Shown here: piece by piece, positions 1 through 6,711 of the stretch
How positions within the stretch are numbered: the stretch's first letter is position 1
How the letters are laid out: the number at the start of each line of letters is the position of its first letter
From: Massilia sp. UBA2604
GTDB taxonomy: Bacteria; Pseudomonadota; Gammaproteobacteria; Burkholderiales; Burkholderiaceae_D
Length of the DNA stretch: 16,366 nucleotides
Reading direction: 5' to 3'
Assembly: GCA_002339265.1 (NCBI GenBank)
Contig: DDKG01000286.1
Location: 1 to 16,366, forward strand
Made by a program: the position numbers and the translations under genes
Notes under the pieces: model-generated
What the model was told of the DNA's origin: nothing
What the model saw: the letters and a program-made list of their open reading frames with translations, nothing else
Databases searched by the model: none

Positions 1-401
1 GTGAGCTGGCCGAAGCGCAGCAGCACCGAGGACTGGCCGGCATCGCTGAAGTTGGCGCTGTTCTGGCGGTGGCCTTCGAGGAACAGCGTGTTGCCGGTGA
101 AGGGATCGACGCCGAAGTCGAAGAAGGCGAGGGGGCTCAGTGGACGGAACACGTAATGCCCGTAGTGCACCACGCGGTGCGGGTGGCGGTCGGGCTGGTT
201 ATGCCACTGCTCGTCGGCCGTGCTCTGGAAGCGCGCGCGTTCGGCGTTGACGGCCTGCACACGCTCATGGCTGACCAGGATCGCGGCCAGGGTCAGCGCC
301 AGCATCAGGACGCCGGCGGCCACCGCCACCTGGTTGCGCAGCATGGCGCGCCATTCGCTGCGGGCGATGGCGGGCAGCGCCTGCATCAAGGTGGCGCTCA
401 T
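1..401 (-). CDS. ABC-2 type transporter permease, DUF3526-like (partial, N-terminal 133 residues)
   Basis: The reading frame opens at an ATG at 401 and runs off the left edge, so only the N-terminal part is visible. Its ATG overlaps the TGA of the upstream ATPase gene (ATGA at 398-401), so the two are translationally coupled. A short cytoplasmic start (ARSEWRAMLRN) is followed by one hydrophobic segment at about residues 25-43. A long extracytoplasmic stretch comes next, with the patterns HRVVHYGHYVFRPLSPLAFFD and GNTLFLEGHRQNSANF. This layout, a large loop after TM1 with HxxHYG and EGHRQN-like motifs, is what I remember of DUF3526 permeases paired with NosF-type ATPases. It would form the membrane part of an exporter or a membrane-protein assembly complex. 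The substrate cannot be told from the sequence. Confidence 0.75.
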   Translation of the reverse strand, partial: MSATLMQALPAIARSEWRAMLRNQVAVAAGVLMLALTLAAILVSHERVQAVNAERARFQSTADEQWHNQPDRHPHRVVHYGHYVFRPLSPLAFFDFGVDPFTGNTLFLEGHRQNSANFSDAGQSSVLLRFGQL

Positions 402-1138
402 GCCACCTCCTTCGCCTGGGCCGTGCCGGCATAGCGGCGGTACAGGTCGCGCACGTCGTAGCGCTCGTCTCCGCTGGCCGCGACTTCGTGGCTGATGTGG
501 CCACGCTCGAGAAAGCCGATGCGGTCGGCCACTTCGGCCGCGCCCAGCAGGTCGTGGGTGACCATGAAGATCGCGCTGCCGCGCGCGCGCAGGCCTTGCA
601 GCAGGGCGTTGAACTCGCTGGTGGCTTGCGGATCGAGGCCGGTGGTGGGTTCGTCCAGCAGCAGCACCGGCACCTGGCGCGCCACGGCCAGCGCGATCGC
701 GACCTTCTGGCGCATGCCTTTCGAATAGCCGCCCAGGCGGCGCTGCCAGGCCGAGGCGTCCAGGCGCACGGCGTTCAGGGCATCGTCGATAGTGGCGTCG
801 GTCCAGCTGCTGCCGGCCAGGCGCAGGAAGTATTCGATATTTTCGCGCGCGTCCAGATGCTCGTACAAGGCGACGTTCTCCGGCACGTACGCCAGTTGAC
901 CGCGCGCGGCCAGCGGGTCGGCGGCGACGTCGATGCCGCACACGCGCACGCTGCCGGAGCGCGGAACCGTAAAGCCGAGGAAGGTGTTCATGGTAGTCGA
1001 CTTGCCGGCGCCGTTGCCGCCCAGTAGGGCATAGATCTCGCCGCGCGCGACGCGCAGGGACAGGTCGCGCAGCACGGGCGTGGACTGGTAGGCGACGGTC
1101 ACGCCGTTCGCTTCCAGGGCAGGAGTATTCATGGTCAT
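398..1138 (-). CDS. ABC transporter ATP-binding protein (ABC-2/NosF-like family)
   Basis: A 246-residue single-domain ATPase with all core motifs. Walker A is GGNGAGKST (residues 40-48), the signature is YSKGMRQ (138-144), Walker B is VLLLDE (158-163) and the switch His is in MVTHD (H195). The Q-loop position reads YVPEN, with Glu in place of Gln, which is common in CcmA/NosF-type ATPases of ABC-2 exporters. An AAAGGA five bases before the ATG at 1138 supports this start; a second in-frame ATG two codons later is possible. The stop codon overlaps the start of the permease gene by four bases. It powers the neighbouring DUF3526-like permease on the cytoplasmic side of the inner membrane. Substrate unknown. 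Confidence 0.9.
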   Translation of the reverse strand: MTMNTPALEANGVTVAYQSTPVLRDLSLRVARGEIYALLGGNGAGKSTTMNTFLGFTVPRSGSVRVCGIDVAADPLAARGQLAYVPENVALYEHLDARENIEYFLRLAGSSWTDATIDDALNAVRLDASAWQRRLGGYSKGMRQKVAIALAVARQVPVLLLDEPTTGLDPQATSEFNALLQGLRARGSAIFMVTHDLLGAAEVADRIGFLERGHISHEVAASGDERYDVRDLYRRYAGTAQAKEVA

Positions 1139-1229
1139 CGTGGTCCTTTGTGGTCATAAGCAGCGCGCAGGCCGTGGTGGCCGGCAGCACATGCGGGATG
1201 CACGCGATGCACGAACGCGCATGCGTGCC

Positions 1230-1255
1230 TGCAGGCCGACGTGCGCCGGCCTGCA
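1230..1255 (-). terminator. inverted repeat downstream of the small Cys/His protein gene
   Basis: Nine-base arms (TGCAGGCCG and CGGCCTGCA) flank an eight-base loop. It lies just past the stop of the minus-strand gene ending at 1273 and before the ABC ATPase gene. No T-run follows on the minus strand, so it is a terminator or mRNA-stabilising hairpin only by position. Confidence 0.3.
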
Positions 1256-1272
1256 AGGAAACTGAAGGCGGA

Positions 1273-1557
1273 TCAGTGGCGCGGAGGCGCCTGGCGGGAA
1301 GGAATCAGGTAGCGGCGCAGGACGACCGGCGCGGGGCGCGGCAGGCGTGCAAGGACGTAGGAGATGACGAGGAAGAGCGCCAGCAGTTGTGGCGATGCCG
1401 CGGGAAGGTCGGCGGTGGAATGGGAAGCGATCTGGCAGCTGACGCAGTCGGACAGCTGTTCGGACAAGTCATGATCGTGGAACGAGGCGCCCACGAGCTG
1501 CAGGGCGAGGATCAGCGCGCACACGCAGGCCAGCACCCGGCGCAGGGGTGCGCTCAT
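1273..1557 (-). CDS. small membrane protein with HDHD...CxxC pattern (DUF2946-like)
   Basis: 94 residues from the ATG at 1557. An in-frame ATG at 1587 is a possible alternative start, and no clear ribosome site decides between them. A hydrophobic N-terminal segment (about residues 6-23) reads as a signal peptide or TM. It is followed by SFHDHDLSEQL and then CVSCQIASHS, a His/Asp cluster and a CxxC plus His. A second hydrophobic segment (LLALFLVISYVLA) precedes a basic tail. The spacing of H, C and C after an N-terminal anchor resembles DUF2946 proteins, which are often found near metal or TonB-dependent uptake genes. That family link is from memory and moderate. A metal-binding role in the periplasm is an inference. 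It probably belongs with the downstream ABC exporter genes on the same strand. Confidence 0.6.
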   Translation of the reverse strand: MSAPLRRVLACVCALILALQLVGASFHDHDLSEQLSDCVSCQIASHSTADLPAASPQLLALFLVISYVLARLPRPAPVVLRRYLIPSRQAPPRH

Positions 1558-1680
1558 TGCTTGGTGACGTGTGGCCTGGAACTGCATGCGATCCCGATCG
1601 ACGATGATGCGGGGCAGTATAGCCCAGCAGCTATGGAGCCGACAACCCAACCGACAACCGGGGCCGCACGCGGCAAGGTT

Positions 1681-1875
1681 TTATTCGAAGGCGATCAGCA
1701 GCGCGGTCAGGCCGATGCAGGCGGCTGCGATGACGCCAATGCGGGTGCGCAGGCGGCGGCCGCTGGACACGATGTCCTTGGCGATGCCACGCTTCGGCGC
1801 GCGCGGGTTGCTGCGGTCTACCGCCGTCGCGGCATGGACCGGGGAATGATGACGTTCGGCGTGTTCGGTATTCAT
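1681..1875 (-). CDS. small single-TM hypothetical protein (64 aa)
   Basis: I do not recognise this protein. The ATG at 1875 has a good ribosome site (TGGAG, six bases upstream), which argues for a real gene. The N-terminal half is polar and rich in His, Arg and Pro, with KRGIAKDIVSSGRRLRTR before the membrane. The C-terminal 20 residues (IGVIAAACIGLTALLIAF) form one TM helix ending just before the stop. The topology is therefore a tail-anchored or N-in small membrane protein. It is the first gene of the minus-strand group that continues with the His/Cys protein and the ABC exporter genes. Confidence 0.55.
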   Translation of the reverse strand: MNTEHAERHHSPVHAATAVDRSNPRAPKRGIAKDIVSSGRRLRTRIGVIAAACIGLTALLIAFE

Positions 1876-2317
1876 GGTTAACTCCAGCGCCGTCTCGAAG
1901 GGAGACTGGCAAATAAATAAATGGCCGGCGTGAGCCGGGCGAAATTTGAAGAAGGTTCGCCGGTCAGGCGCGTGGGGGCGCGCTGGGCGGAAGCAGAATT
2001 ACTGACAACTGCGCCGGCCCGCCGTATCGGTCTGGTGACGCTGGCTGGAGTGGGGCGGGCGATGGATGCGTGACATGCGGATGCCAGTACAAAAGCTTCG
2101 AAATCGGGATCCGGGACGGCGGCACGGCCTTCAAGTCGGGCCGCGTTCAGGACGTTATTTATTTTACATGCATGCCCCGTATAGACAAGGGGCGCACGAT
2201 TGAACAACTGATGTTTTCTAAGGGTAATAATCCATCCTAGCATGCCGTGCGCGGTAGCAGAAGAGCGTACCAGTACGTATTCTGAGCTGACGCAACAGTT
2301 GGTCCAAAATGATGCGC
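1876..2317. other. intergenic region between divergent genes
   Basis: About 440 bases separate the minus-strand 64-aa gene from the nrt control region. I see no convincing protein here. Inverted repeats are CCGGC/GCCGG at 1925-1938, GCCCC/GGGGC at 2174-2193 and CGTAC/GTACG at 2266-2277. The first lies in the leader of the minus-strand gene and could be regulatory; the others have no assigned role. The part from 2150 to 2235 is AT-richer than its surroundings. Confidence 0.4.
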
Positions 2318-2334
2318 TGCGCAATCGCAGTGCG
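2318..2334 (+). promoter_or_regulatory. candidate NtrC binding site
   Basis: TGCGCA-ATCGC-AGTGCG has the 6-5-6 layout of the NtrC operator (TGCACY-N5-RGTGCA), with three mismatches. Its centre lies about 100 bases upstream of the predicted sigma-54 start at about 2426, a usual enhancer distance. This is a by-eye match in a region rich in GCGC words, so it is supportive rather than decisive. Confidence 0.4.
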
Positions 2335-2399
2335 CCGTTCGCGCCATCGCGCGGTGCGCTCGTGGTGCCTGATCTCGGCGGTTCCCTCTGCATCATCCC

Positions 2400-2415
2400 T
2401 GGCATGAACATTGCG
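2400..2415 (+). promoter_or_regulatory. sigma-54 (RpoN) -24/-12 promoter of the nrt operon
   Basis: TGGCATGAACATTGCG matches the sigma-54 consensus (TGGCAC-N5-TTGCA). The invariant GG (2401-2402) and GC (2413-2414) are separated by exactly ten bases. The expected start about 12 bases after the C is 2426, which is the first base of the leader hairpin described next. Sigma-54 control fits a nitrogen-assimilation transporter. Confidence 0.75.
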
Positions 2416-2425
2416 TAACGATCAT

Positions 2426-2468
2426 CAGCGCAATGGAGCGCTGCGTGCGCCGCCAACGAAGGCAGCGC
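2426..2468 (+). promoter_or_regulatory. two-hairpin ANTAR (NasT/NasR-type) antitermination element in the nrtA leader
   Basis: Hairpin 1 is CAGCGC-AATGGA-GCGCTG (2426-2443), with a perfect six-base stem and a six-base loop. After a three-base linker, hairpin 2 is GCGCcGCC-AACGAA-GGCaGCGC (2447-2468), seven pairs with one C-A mismatch and again a six-base loop. Both loops have A at position 1 and G at position 4. This is the known signature of RNAs bound by ANTAR-domain antiterminators (NasR of Klebsiella, NasT of Pseudomonas/Azotobacter, EutV). The element starts at the predicted transcription start and is followed 13 bases later by a terminator. Nitrate-dependent antitermination by a NasS-NasT pair encoded elsewhere is the inferred function. 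Confidence 0.75.
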
Positions 2469-2481
2469 CCACCAGGACAAC

Positions 2482-2534
2482 GACGTCTACCGGAACATGA
2501 ATGCGTTCATGTCGGGTACGCGTCTTTTTTTTTT
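2482..2534 (+). terminator. leader terminator (attenuator) of the nrt operon
   Basis: An interrupted hairpin is formed by GACG/CGTC (2482-2485, 2521-2524), TACC/GGTA (2488-2491, 2515-2518) and ACATGAA/TTCATGT (2495-2501, 2506-2512), with a TGCG loop and small internal loops. It is followed at once by ten Ts (2525-2534). It lies 22 bases before the nrtA start codon, so it would stop transcription before the operon unless antiterminated. Stem stability was judged by eye only. Confidence 0.7.
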
Positions 2535-2556
2535 GCCAGACCACATTGGGATTGCG

Positions 2557-3840
2557 ATGAAAAATCAGAAGCTTGAAGCGAAGAGCGTAACGACGGCGGG
2601 CGTCGGCGAAGTCGATGTCACGCGCAGGAAAGTCATTCATGGCGCAGGTCTGGTAGCGGGAGGAAGCTTGATGGGGCTGGCAACGGGCGGCGTGTGGGCG
2701 GCGGGTTCGGATAAGCCGGAAAAGACCGAGATCAAGATCGGCTTCATTCCGCTGACCGATTGCGCATCGGTGGTGATGGCCTCGGTGCTCGGCTTCGACA
2801 AGAAATACGGCGTGAAATTCGTGCTGAGCAAGGAGGCCTCCTGGGCCGGCGTGCGCGACAAACTGGCCAACGGCGACCTGGACGCGGCCCACGTGCTGTA
2901 CGGGCTGCTGTACGGCGTCCAGATGGGCATCGGCGGGCAGCGCAAGGACATGGCGGTGCTGATGGGCCTGAACAACAACGGCCAGGCGATCACGCTCTCC
3001 AAGCAGCTGGCGACCAAGGGTGCGGTCGACGGCCAGTCGCTGGCCAAGGTGATGCGCGCCGAAAAGCGCGACTTCACTTTCGCCCAGACCTTCCCGACCG
3101 GCACCCACGCGATGTGGCTGTATTACTGGCTGGCGGCCAACGGCATCAATCCGATGAAGGAAGCCAAGGTGATCACGGTGCCGCCGCCGCAGATGGTGGC
3201 GAATATGCGGGTCGGGAACATGGACGGCTTCTGCGTCGGCGAACCGTGGGGCCACCGCGCCATCATGGACGGCATCGGCATCACCGCCATCACGACCCAG
3301 GACATCTGGCGCGACCACCCGGAAAAGGTGCTGGGCTCGACCCTGGAGTTCGCGAAGAAGCACCCGAATACCTGCCGCGCCATGATGGCGGCCATCATCG
3401 ATGCCGGCCGCTGGATCGACGCCTCGATGGCCAACAAGAACAAGATGGCCGAGGTGATCGCCGCCAAGTCGTACGTCAACACCAGCAAGGACGCGATCGA
3501 CCAGCGCATCATGGGCCGCTACCAGAATGGTCTCGGCAAGACCTGGGACGACCAGAACTACATGAAGTTCTACAACGACGGCGCGGTCAACTTCCCGTAT
3601 CTGTCGGACGGCATGTGGTTCATGACCCAGCATCGTCGCTGGGGGCTGCTGAAGCAGGATCCGGATTACCTGGCCGTGGCCACGGCGGTCAACCAGGTCG
3701 CGCTGTACAAGGACGCGGCGACGCTGGCCAAGGCGCCGGTGCCTTCCAACCCGATGCGCAGCTCGAAGCTGATGGATGGCAGCGTGTGGGACGGCAAGGA
3801 CCCGAAAGCGTATGCGGCCTCGTTCAAGGTCAAGGTCTGA
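2557..3840 (+). CDS. nrtA: nitrate/nitrite ABC transporter substrate-binding protein (NrtA/CmpA family), Tat-exported
   Basis: 427 residues from the ATG at 2557; an upstream in-frame ATG at 2497 falls inside the terminator hairpin and is rejected. A Tat signal is clear: VTRRKVIHGAGLVAGGSLMG with the arginine pair at residues 23-24, a hydrophobic stretch, and VWA as the likely cleavage site near 48. The mature protein begins IKIGFIPLTDCASVVMA. It contains TFPTGTHAMWLYYWLAANGI and GFCVGEPWGHRA, both typical of NrtA/CmpA nitrate or bicarbonate binding proteins. It would capture nitrate/nitrite in the periplasm and deliver it to NrtB. Being first in the operon and preceded by nitrogen-type control signals makes nitrate more likely than bicarbonate. 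NasS sensors are homologous, but the Tat signal and the adjacent permease and ATPase argue for a transporter subunit. Confidence 0.9.
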   Translation: MKNQKLEAKSVTTAGVGEVDVTRRKVIHGAGLVAGGSLMGLATGGVWAAGSDKPEKTEIKIGFIPLTDCASVVMASVLGFDKKYGVKFVLSKEASWAGVRDKLANGDLDAAHVLYGLLYGVQMGIGGQRKDMAVLMGLNNNGQAITLSKQLATKGAVDGQSLAKVMRAEKRDFTFAQTFPTGTHAMWLYYWLAANGINPMKEAKVITVPPPQMVANMRVGNMDGFCVGEPWGHRAIMDGIGITAITTQDIWRDHPEKVLGSTLEFAKKHPNTCRAMMAAIIDAGRWIDASMANKNKMAEVIAAKSYVNTSKDAIDQRIMGRYQNGLGKTWDDQNYMKFYNDGAVNFPYLSDGMWFMTQHRRWGLLKQDPDYLAVATAVNQVALYKDAATLAKAPVPSNPMRSSKLMDGSVWDGKDPKAYAASFKVKV

Positions 3841-3868
3841 CTTTCATCTCGTTTGAAAAGGAAATGCC

Positions 3869-4786
3869 ATGAACGCTATCCTGAAATCCGAACCGCATGC
3901 AACGCCCACCGGCGGAGCGACGATCGTCACCTTGCCGGTAGCCGCTGCTGCCAGCCACGTCGCGCCTCCGGTGCGCGAACCCGCTTCGGCCGCGCGCGGC
4001 GCGAACGCGTTTGCAAGGGCGGTCAAGGTGGTCTTGCCGCCGCTGGTCGGCATCGCCTTCGTCGTGCTGGTGTGGCAGCTGATCGCCACCCGCAACGAGA
4101 CCTTCCCGTCGCCGCTGGCGACCTTCCAGGAAGCGCTCAAGCTGTTCGCCGATCCGTTCTATCACAACAGCCCGAACGACCAGGGCATCGGCTGGAACGT
4201 GCTGGCGTCGTTGAAACGTGTGGCGGTGGGCTTCGGGCTGGCGGCGCTGGTCGGCATTCCGCTTGGCTTCATCATCGGGCGGGTTCGGTTTGTGTCCGGC
4301 ATGTTCGGCCCGATCATCAGCCTGTTGAAACCCGTGTCGCCGCTGGCTTGGCTGCCGATCGGGCTGCTGGTGTTCAAGTCGGCCGATCCGGCGGCGATCT
4401 GGTCGATCTTCATCTGCTCGATCTGGCCGATGATCATCAACACGGCGGTCGGCGTGCAGCGCGTGCCACAGGATTACATGAACGTGGCGCGCGTGCTGAA
4501 TCTGTCGGAGTGGAAGATCCTGACCAAGATCCTGCTGCCGTCGGCGTTGCCTTACATCCTGACCGGCGTGCGCCTTGCCATCGGCACCGCGTGGCTGGTG
4601 ATCGTGGCGGCCGAGATGCTGACTGGCGGCGTGGGTATCGGGTTCTGGGTGTGGGACGAGTGGAACAACCTGAATGTGGCGAACATCATCATCGCCATCG
4701 TCGTGATCGGCGTGGTGGGGCTGCTGCTGGAGCAGGCGCTGGTGGCGCTGGCGCGGGCGCTGACGCATGAACAAGTGGCTAACTGA
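3869..4786 (+). CDS. nrtB: nitrate ABC transporter permease NrtB
   Basis: 305 residues; AAGGAA lies six bases before the ATG. It starts 28 bases after nrtA. A variable Ala/Pro-rich cytoplasmic start of about 45 residues precedes the first TM (VVLPPLVGIAFVVLVWQLIA). The binding-protein-dependent permease domain follows with several further TMs. Its conserved cytoplasmic loop includes EWKILTKILLPSALPYILTG (about residues 211-230), the EAA-type site that contacts the ATPase. The motifs FGPIISLLKPVSPLAWLPIG and IWPMIINTAVGV are typical of NrtB/SsuC-like permeases. Nitrate specificity rests on the neighbouring nrtA. Confidence 0.9.
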   Translation: MNAILKSEPHATPTGGATIVTLPVAAAASHVAPPVREPASAARGANAFARAVKVVLPPLVGIAFVVLVWQLIATRNETFPSPLATFQEALKLFADPFYHNSPNDQGIGWNVLASLKRVAVGFGLAALVGIPLGFIIGRVRFVSGMFGPIISLLKPVSPLAWLPIGLLVFKSADPAAIWSIFICSIWPMIINTAVGVQRVPQDYMNVARVLNLSEWKILTKILLPSALPYILTGVRLAIGTAWLVIVAAEMLTGGVGIGFWVWDEWNNLNVANIIIAIVVIGVVGLLLEQALVALARALTHEQVAN

Positions 4787-4801
4787 TTAGGGAGCGCGAT
4801 C

Positions 4802-5614
4802 ATGGATGATCTTCAAACCAAATTCATCGACATCACGGGTGTCGAGATGGCGTTTCATACGAAGAAGGGCGTGTTCCAAGCCTTGCAGGGGATTGATCTT
4901 GCGGTGCGCAAGGGCGAGTTCATTACTTTGATTGGGCATTCGGGGTGTGGCAAGTCGACCTTGCTGAATCTGATTGCGGGATTGCTCAAGCCGACGGCGG
5001 GCGTGCTGTTGTGTGCCAATCGCGAGATCGCGGGGCCCTCGCCGGAGAGGGCGGTGGTGTTTCAGAATCACTCGCTGCTGCCGTGGTTGACCTGTTACGA
5101 GAATATCCATCTCGGGGTTGAGCGGGTGTTTGGTGGGAGCGAGACACGCGCTCAGTTGCGCGAGCGGACGATGGCGGCGTTGGCGCTGGTGGGCTTGACC
5201 AGTGCGGAGGGCAAGCGGCCGCACGAGATTTCGGGCGGCATGAAGCAGCGCGTGGGTATCGCGCGGGCGCTGGCGATGGAGCCGAAGGTGCTGTTGATGG
5301 ACGAGCCGTTTGGTGCGCTCGATGCGTTGACGCGGGCGCATTTGCAGGACGAGCTACTGAAAATCGTGGCTGCGACCAGGTCGACCGTGGTGATGGTAAC
5401 GCATGATGTGGACGAGGCGGTGCTGCTGTCGGATCGGATCGTCATGCTGACCAATGGGCCGGCGGCGACCATTGGCGAGATCGTCGAAGTGGAACTGGCA
5501 CGTCCGCGCGATCGGGTGGCGCTGGCGCAGGATGTGCGCTATACCGAACATCGCAAGGCGGTGCTGGAGTTCTTGTATCGGAAGCAGGCGCATCCGGCGT
5601 TGGAGGTGGCTTGA
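4802..5614 (+). CDS. nrtD: nitrate ABC transporter ATP-binding protein NrtD
   Basis: 270 residues; GGGAG lies eight bases before the ATG, 15 bases after nrtB. Walker A is GHSGCGKST (45-53), the Q-loop is VFQNHSLLPW (Q88), the signature is ISGGMKQR (143-150), Walker B is VLLMDE (163-168) and the switch is VTHD (H201). The length matches NrtD-type ATPases and lacks the extra binding-protein domain of cyanobacterial NrtC. It energises NrtB. Third positions use G and T more (many GGG, TTG, GTG codons) than nrtA and nrtB, which favour C. A diverged second copy of its C-terminal codons lies at 6841-6930. No nitrate reductase gene follows, unlike many nas operons; the DNA beyond looks rearranged. 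Confidence 0.9.
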   Translation: MDDLQTKFIDITGVEMAFHTKKGVFQALQGIDLAVRKGEFITLIGHSGCGKSTLLNLIAGLLKPTAGVLLCANREIAGPSPERAVVFQNHSLLPWLTCYENIHLGVERVFGGSETRAQLRERTMAALALVGLTSAEGKRPHEISGGMKQRVGIARALAMEPKVLLMDEPFGALDALTRAHLQDELLKIVAATRSTVVMVTHDVDEAVLLSDRIVMLTNGPAATIGEIVEVELARPRDRVALAQDVRYTEHRKAVLEFLYRKQAHPALEVA

Positions 5615-5635
5615 CGCCACAGGCGTCGATCGAAT

Positions 5636-5788
5636 CTAGAGATGAAGCGGCGTGTCGTGTAATACCTTTTTCACGGCCGCCGGATGACTATCAGGATCGG
5701 TAGCATTGCGCAGTTTTGCAGTATATTTGCGCGCCAATTCATAATGGACTGGTAATCCAGGCTTGATGGCCTCGAGTTCCCCGCTAAC
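5636..5788 (-). pseudogene. C-terminal remnant of an unrecognised protein
   Basis: Read on the minus strand, the frame ending at the TAG at 5636-5638 gives a protein-like tail: GELEAIKPGLPVHYELARKY, then TAKLRNATDP, then a His/Lys-rich end VLHDTPLHL. Upstream of about 5788 the frame stays open but turns into low-quality Arg/Gly/Ser sequence, and no start is evident. I do not recognise the family. It reads like the last 45-50 residues of a gene whose front is lost, lying convergent to nrtD with only 21 bases between the stops. It may also be a short gene with an unusual start. Confidence 0.4.
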
Positions 5789-6063
5789 GGTCAGACTCGA
5801 CCCTCTGTGTTTTGAGCCTCTCTGTCGTGCCCCTCTCTTTTGTAATCCTCACTGTTGTACTTCGGTTGGCGTCCGGAGTGCCACCATTCTGCCCCTGCCC
5901 CGATCGCAAGTAGAAATCTCGCTGAGTGTAAGCGATGTATTTATCTGGAGGAATTCTTTGTCGGATATAATGCGAAACGGATCAGGGGGGCGAGATCTTT
6001 TGACTGTCTGTCGATCCTGGCGAGGCTAAATGTCTTTAGTCTGATGAATACTGTTCATTTGGA
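5789..6063 (+). other. AT-richer non-coding stretch with a candidate promoter
   Basis: I find no convincing gene here; short frames on both strands lack ribosome sites and protein character. A perfect TATAAT sits at 5966-5971, about 95 bases before the downstream membrane protein gene, and could be its -10 box, though no good -35 hexamer is seen 16-18 bases upstream. A GGAGGAATT-like word at 5947-5955 has no sensible coding frame after it. Composition differs clearly from the flanking GC-rich genes and matches the following gene. Confidence 0.35.
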
Positions 6064-6711
6064 ATGAAATTGATGTGTAAGAACCCTATCCCTGTAGCTC
6101 CTCTGCGTGAAAACTTTTGGGTATTCATGCTATATGGCATCATTGTAGGCTGTGGTACTGGAGTGATGTCAGACTTCGAATTTAGTCTGAGTGGGGCGGA
6201 AGGGGTGATGATGGAGCCGCTCTCCTTCTACTCTTTTTCCGCCATTTCCATTTTTGGCTCACTCGGTTTGACAGTTTTTAACTGTTTATGTGCGCCAGAC
6301 GCACGCGCGATGCGCTCCTCGAAGGTTGTTCGCAGTTTTCTTGTTCCTATTTCGAATGCCGGACTTTCTGCTGGCGCTATTATTGCGGGAATGATGTTTG
6401 GTCTTGCGTTAGGCCTGTCGTTTTGGATGGCCAAAGACCAAGTTAAAGATTTGGTATTCACTCTCCTGGGAATGGTAGGTTACGTTTTAGCGGTGCTTGT
6501 CCCGTTGGTTATATTGCAACGGTCGATGTTCGACGTGACCAAAGAAGATGAGCGAAAGTCTACGTTACTTTGTGCAATATATAGCATAGCCATGTTATTT
6601 TTATTTTGGCATATTGACGAGGAAAAGTTTTTTGCCTTGCTGTTGGTAATGGTTGTCGTTGCCGGTGTTGTAATATACCTTGCAAGGCGAATCAAGAACA
6701 ATGTGACATAA
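6064..6711 (+). CDS. hypothetical six-TM inner-membrane protein in AT-rich DNA
   Basis: I do not recognise this 215-residue protein. Six hydrophobic segments are visible, at about residues 18-38, 52-77, 91-122, 130-151, 165-183 and 188-207. Acidic or charged loops include FEFSLSGAEG, TKEDERK and HIDEEKFF. Codon use (many TTT, TTG, GTA, ATA, AGT) is unlike its neighbours and suggests recent transfer. The ribosome site is weak (TTGGA just before the first ATG); an ATG three codons later (6073) is equally possible. The last codons and the stop (6703-6711) lie inside a minus-strand vgrG-like remnant, so the C-terminus may have been altered by rearrangement. Membrane proteins beside vgrG genes are sometimes immunity factors against type VI effectors; that role is speculation here. 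Confidence 0.65.
   Translation: MKLMCKNPIPVAPLRENFWVFMLYGIIVGCGTGVMSDFEFSLSGAEGVMMEPLSFYSFSAISIFGSLGLTVFNCLCAPDARAMRSSKVVRSFLVPISNAGLSAGAIIAGMMFGLALGLSFWMAKDQVKDLVFTLLGMVGYVLAVLVPLVILQRSMFDVTKEDERKSTLLCAIYSIAMLFLFWHIDEEKFFALLLVMVVVAGVVIYLARRIKNNVT

Noticed and set aside
2355..2369. A second NtrC-like dyad, TGCGCT/GGTGCC
   Set aside because: The half-sites are three bases apart instead of five, giving the wrong helical spacing.
2497..2556. Upstream in-frame ATG giving nrtA 20 extra residues
   Set aside because: This ATG lies inside the terminator stem-loop, the extension would include the codons of the T-run, and the Tat signal fits the ATG at 2557.
2425..3633. 402-codon open frame on the minus strand opposite nrtA
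   Set aside because: It is the antisense shadow of a high-GC gene: His/Arg/Ala/Gly/Val-rich with no domain or ribosome site.
3853..4770. 305-codon plus-strand frame overlapping nrtB in another frame
   Set aside because: Arg/Gly/Ala/His-rich nonsense typical of a shifted frame; the nrtB frame has clear TM segments and family motifs.
5763..6067. Two overlapping plus-strand frames of 70-88 codons upstream of the six-TM gene
   Set aside because: No ribosome sites, no recognisable protein features, and overlap with the minus-strand remnant and the TATAAT box.
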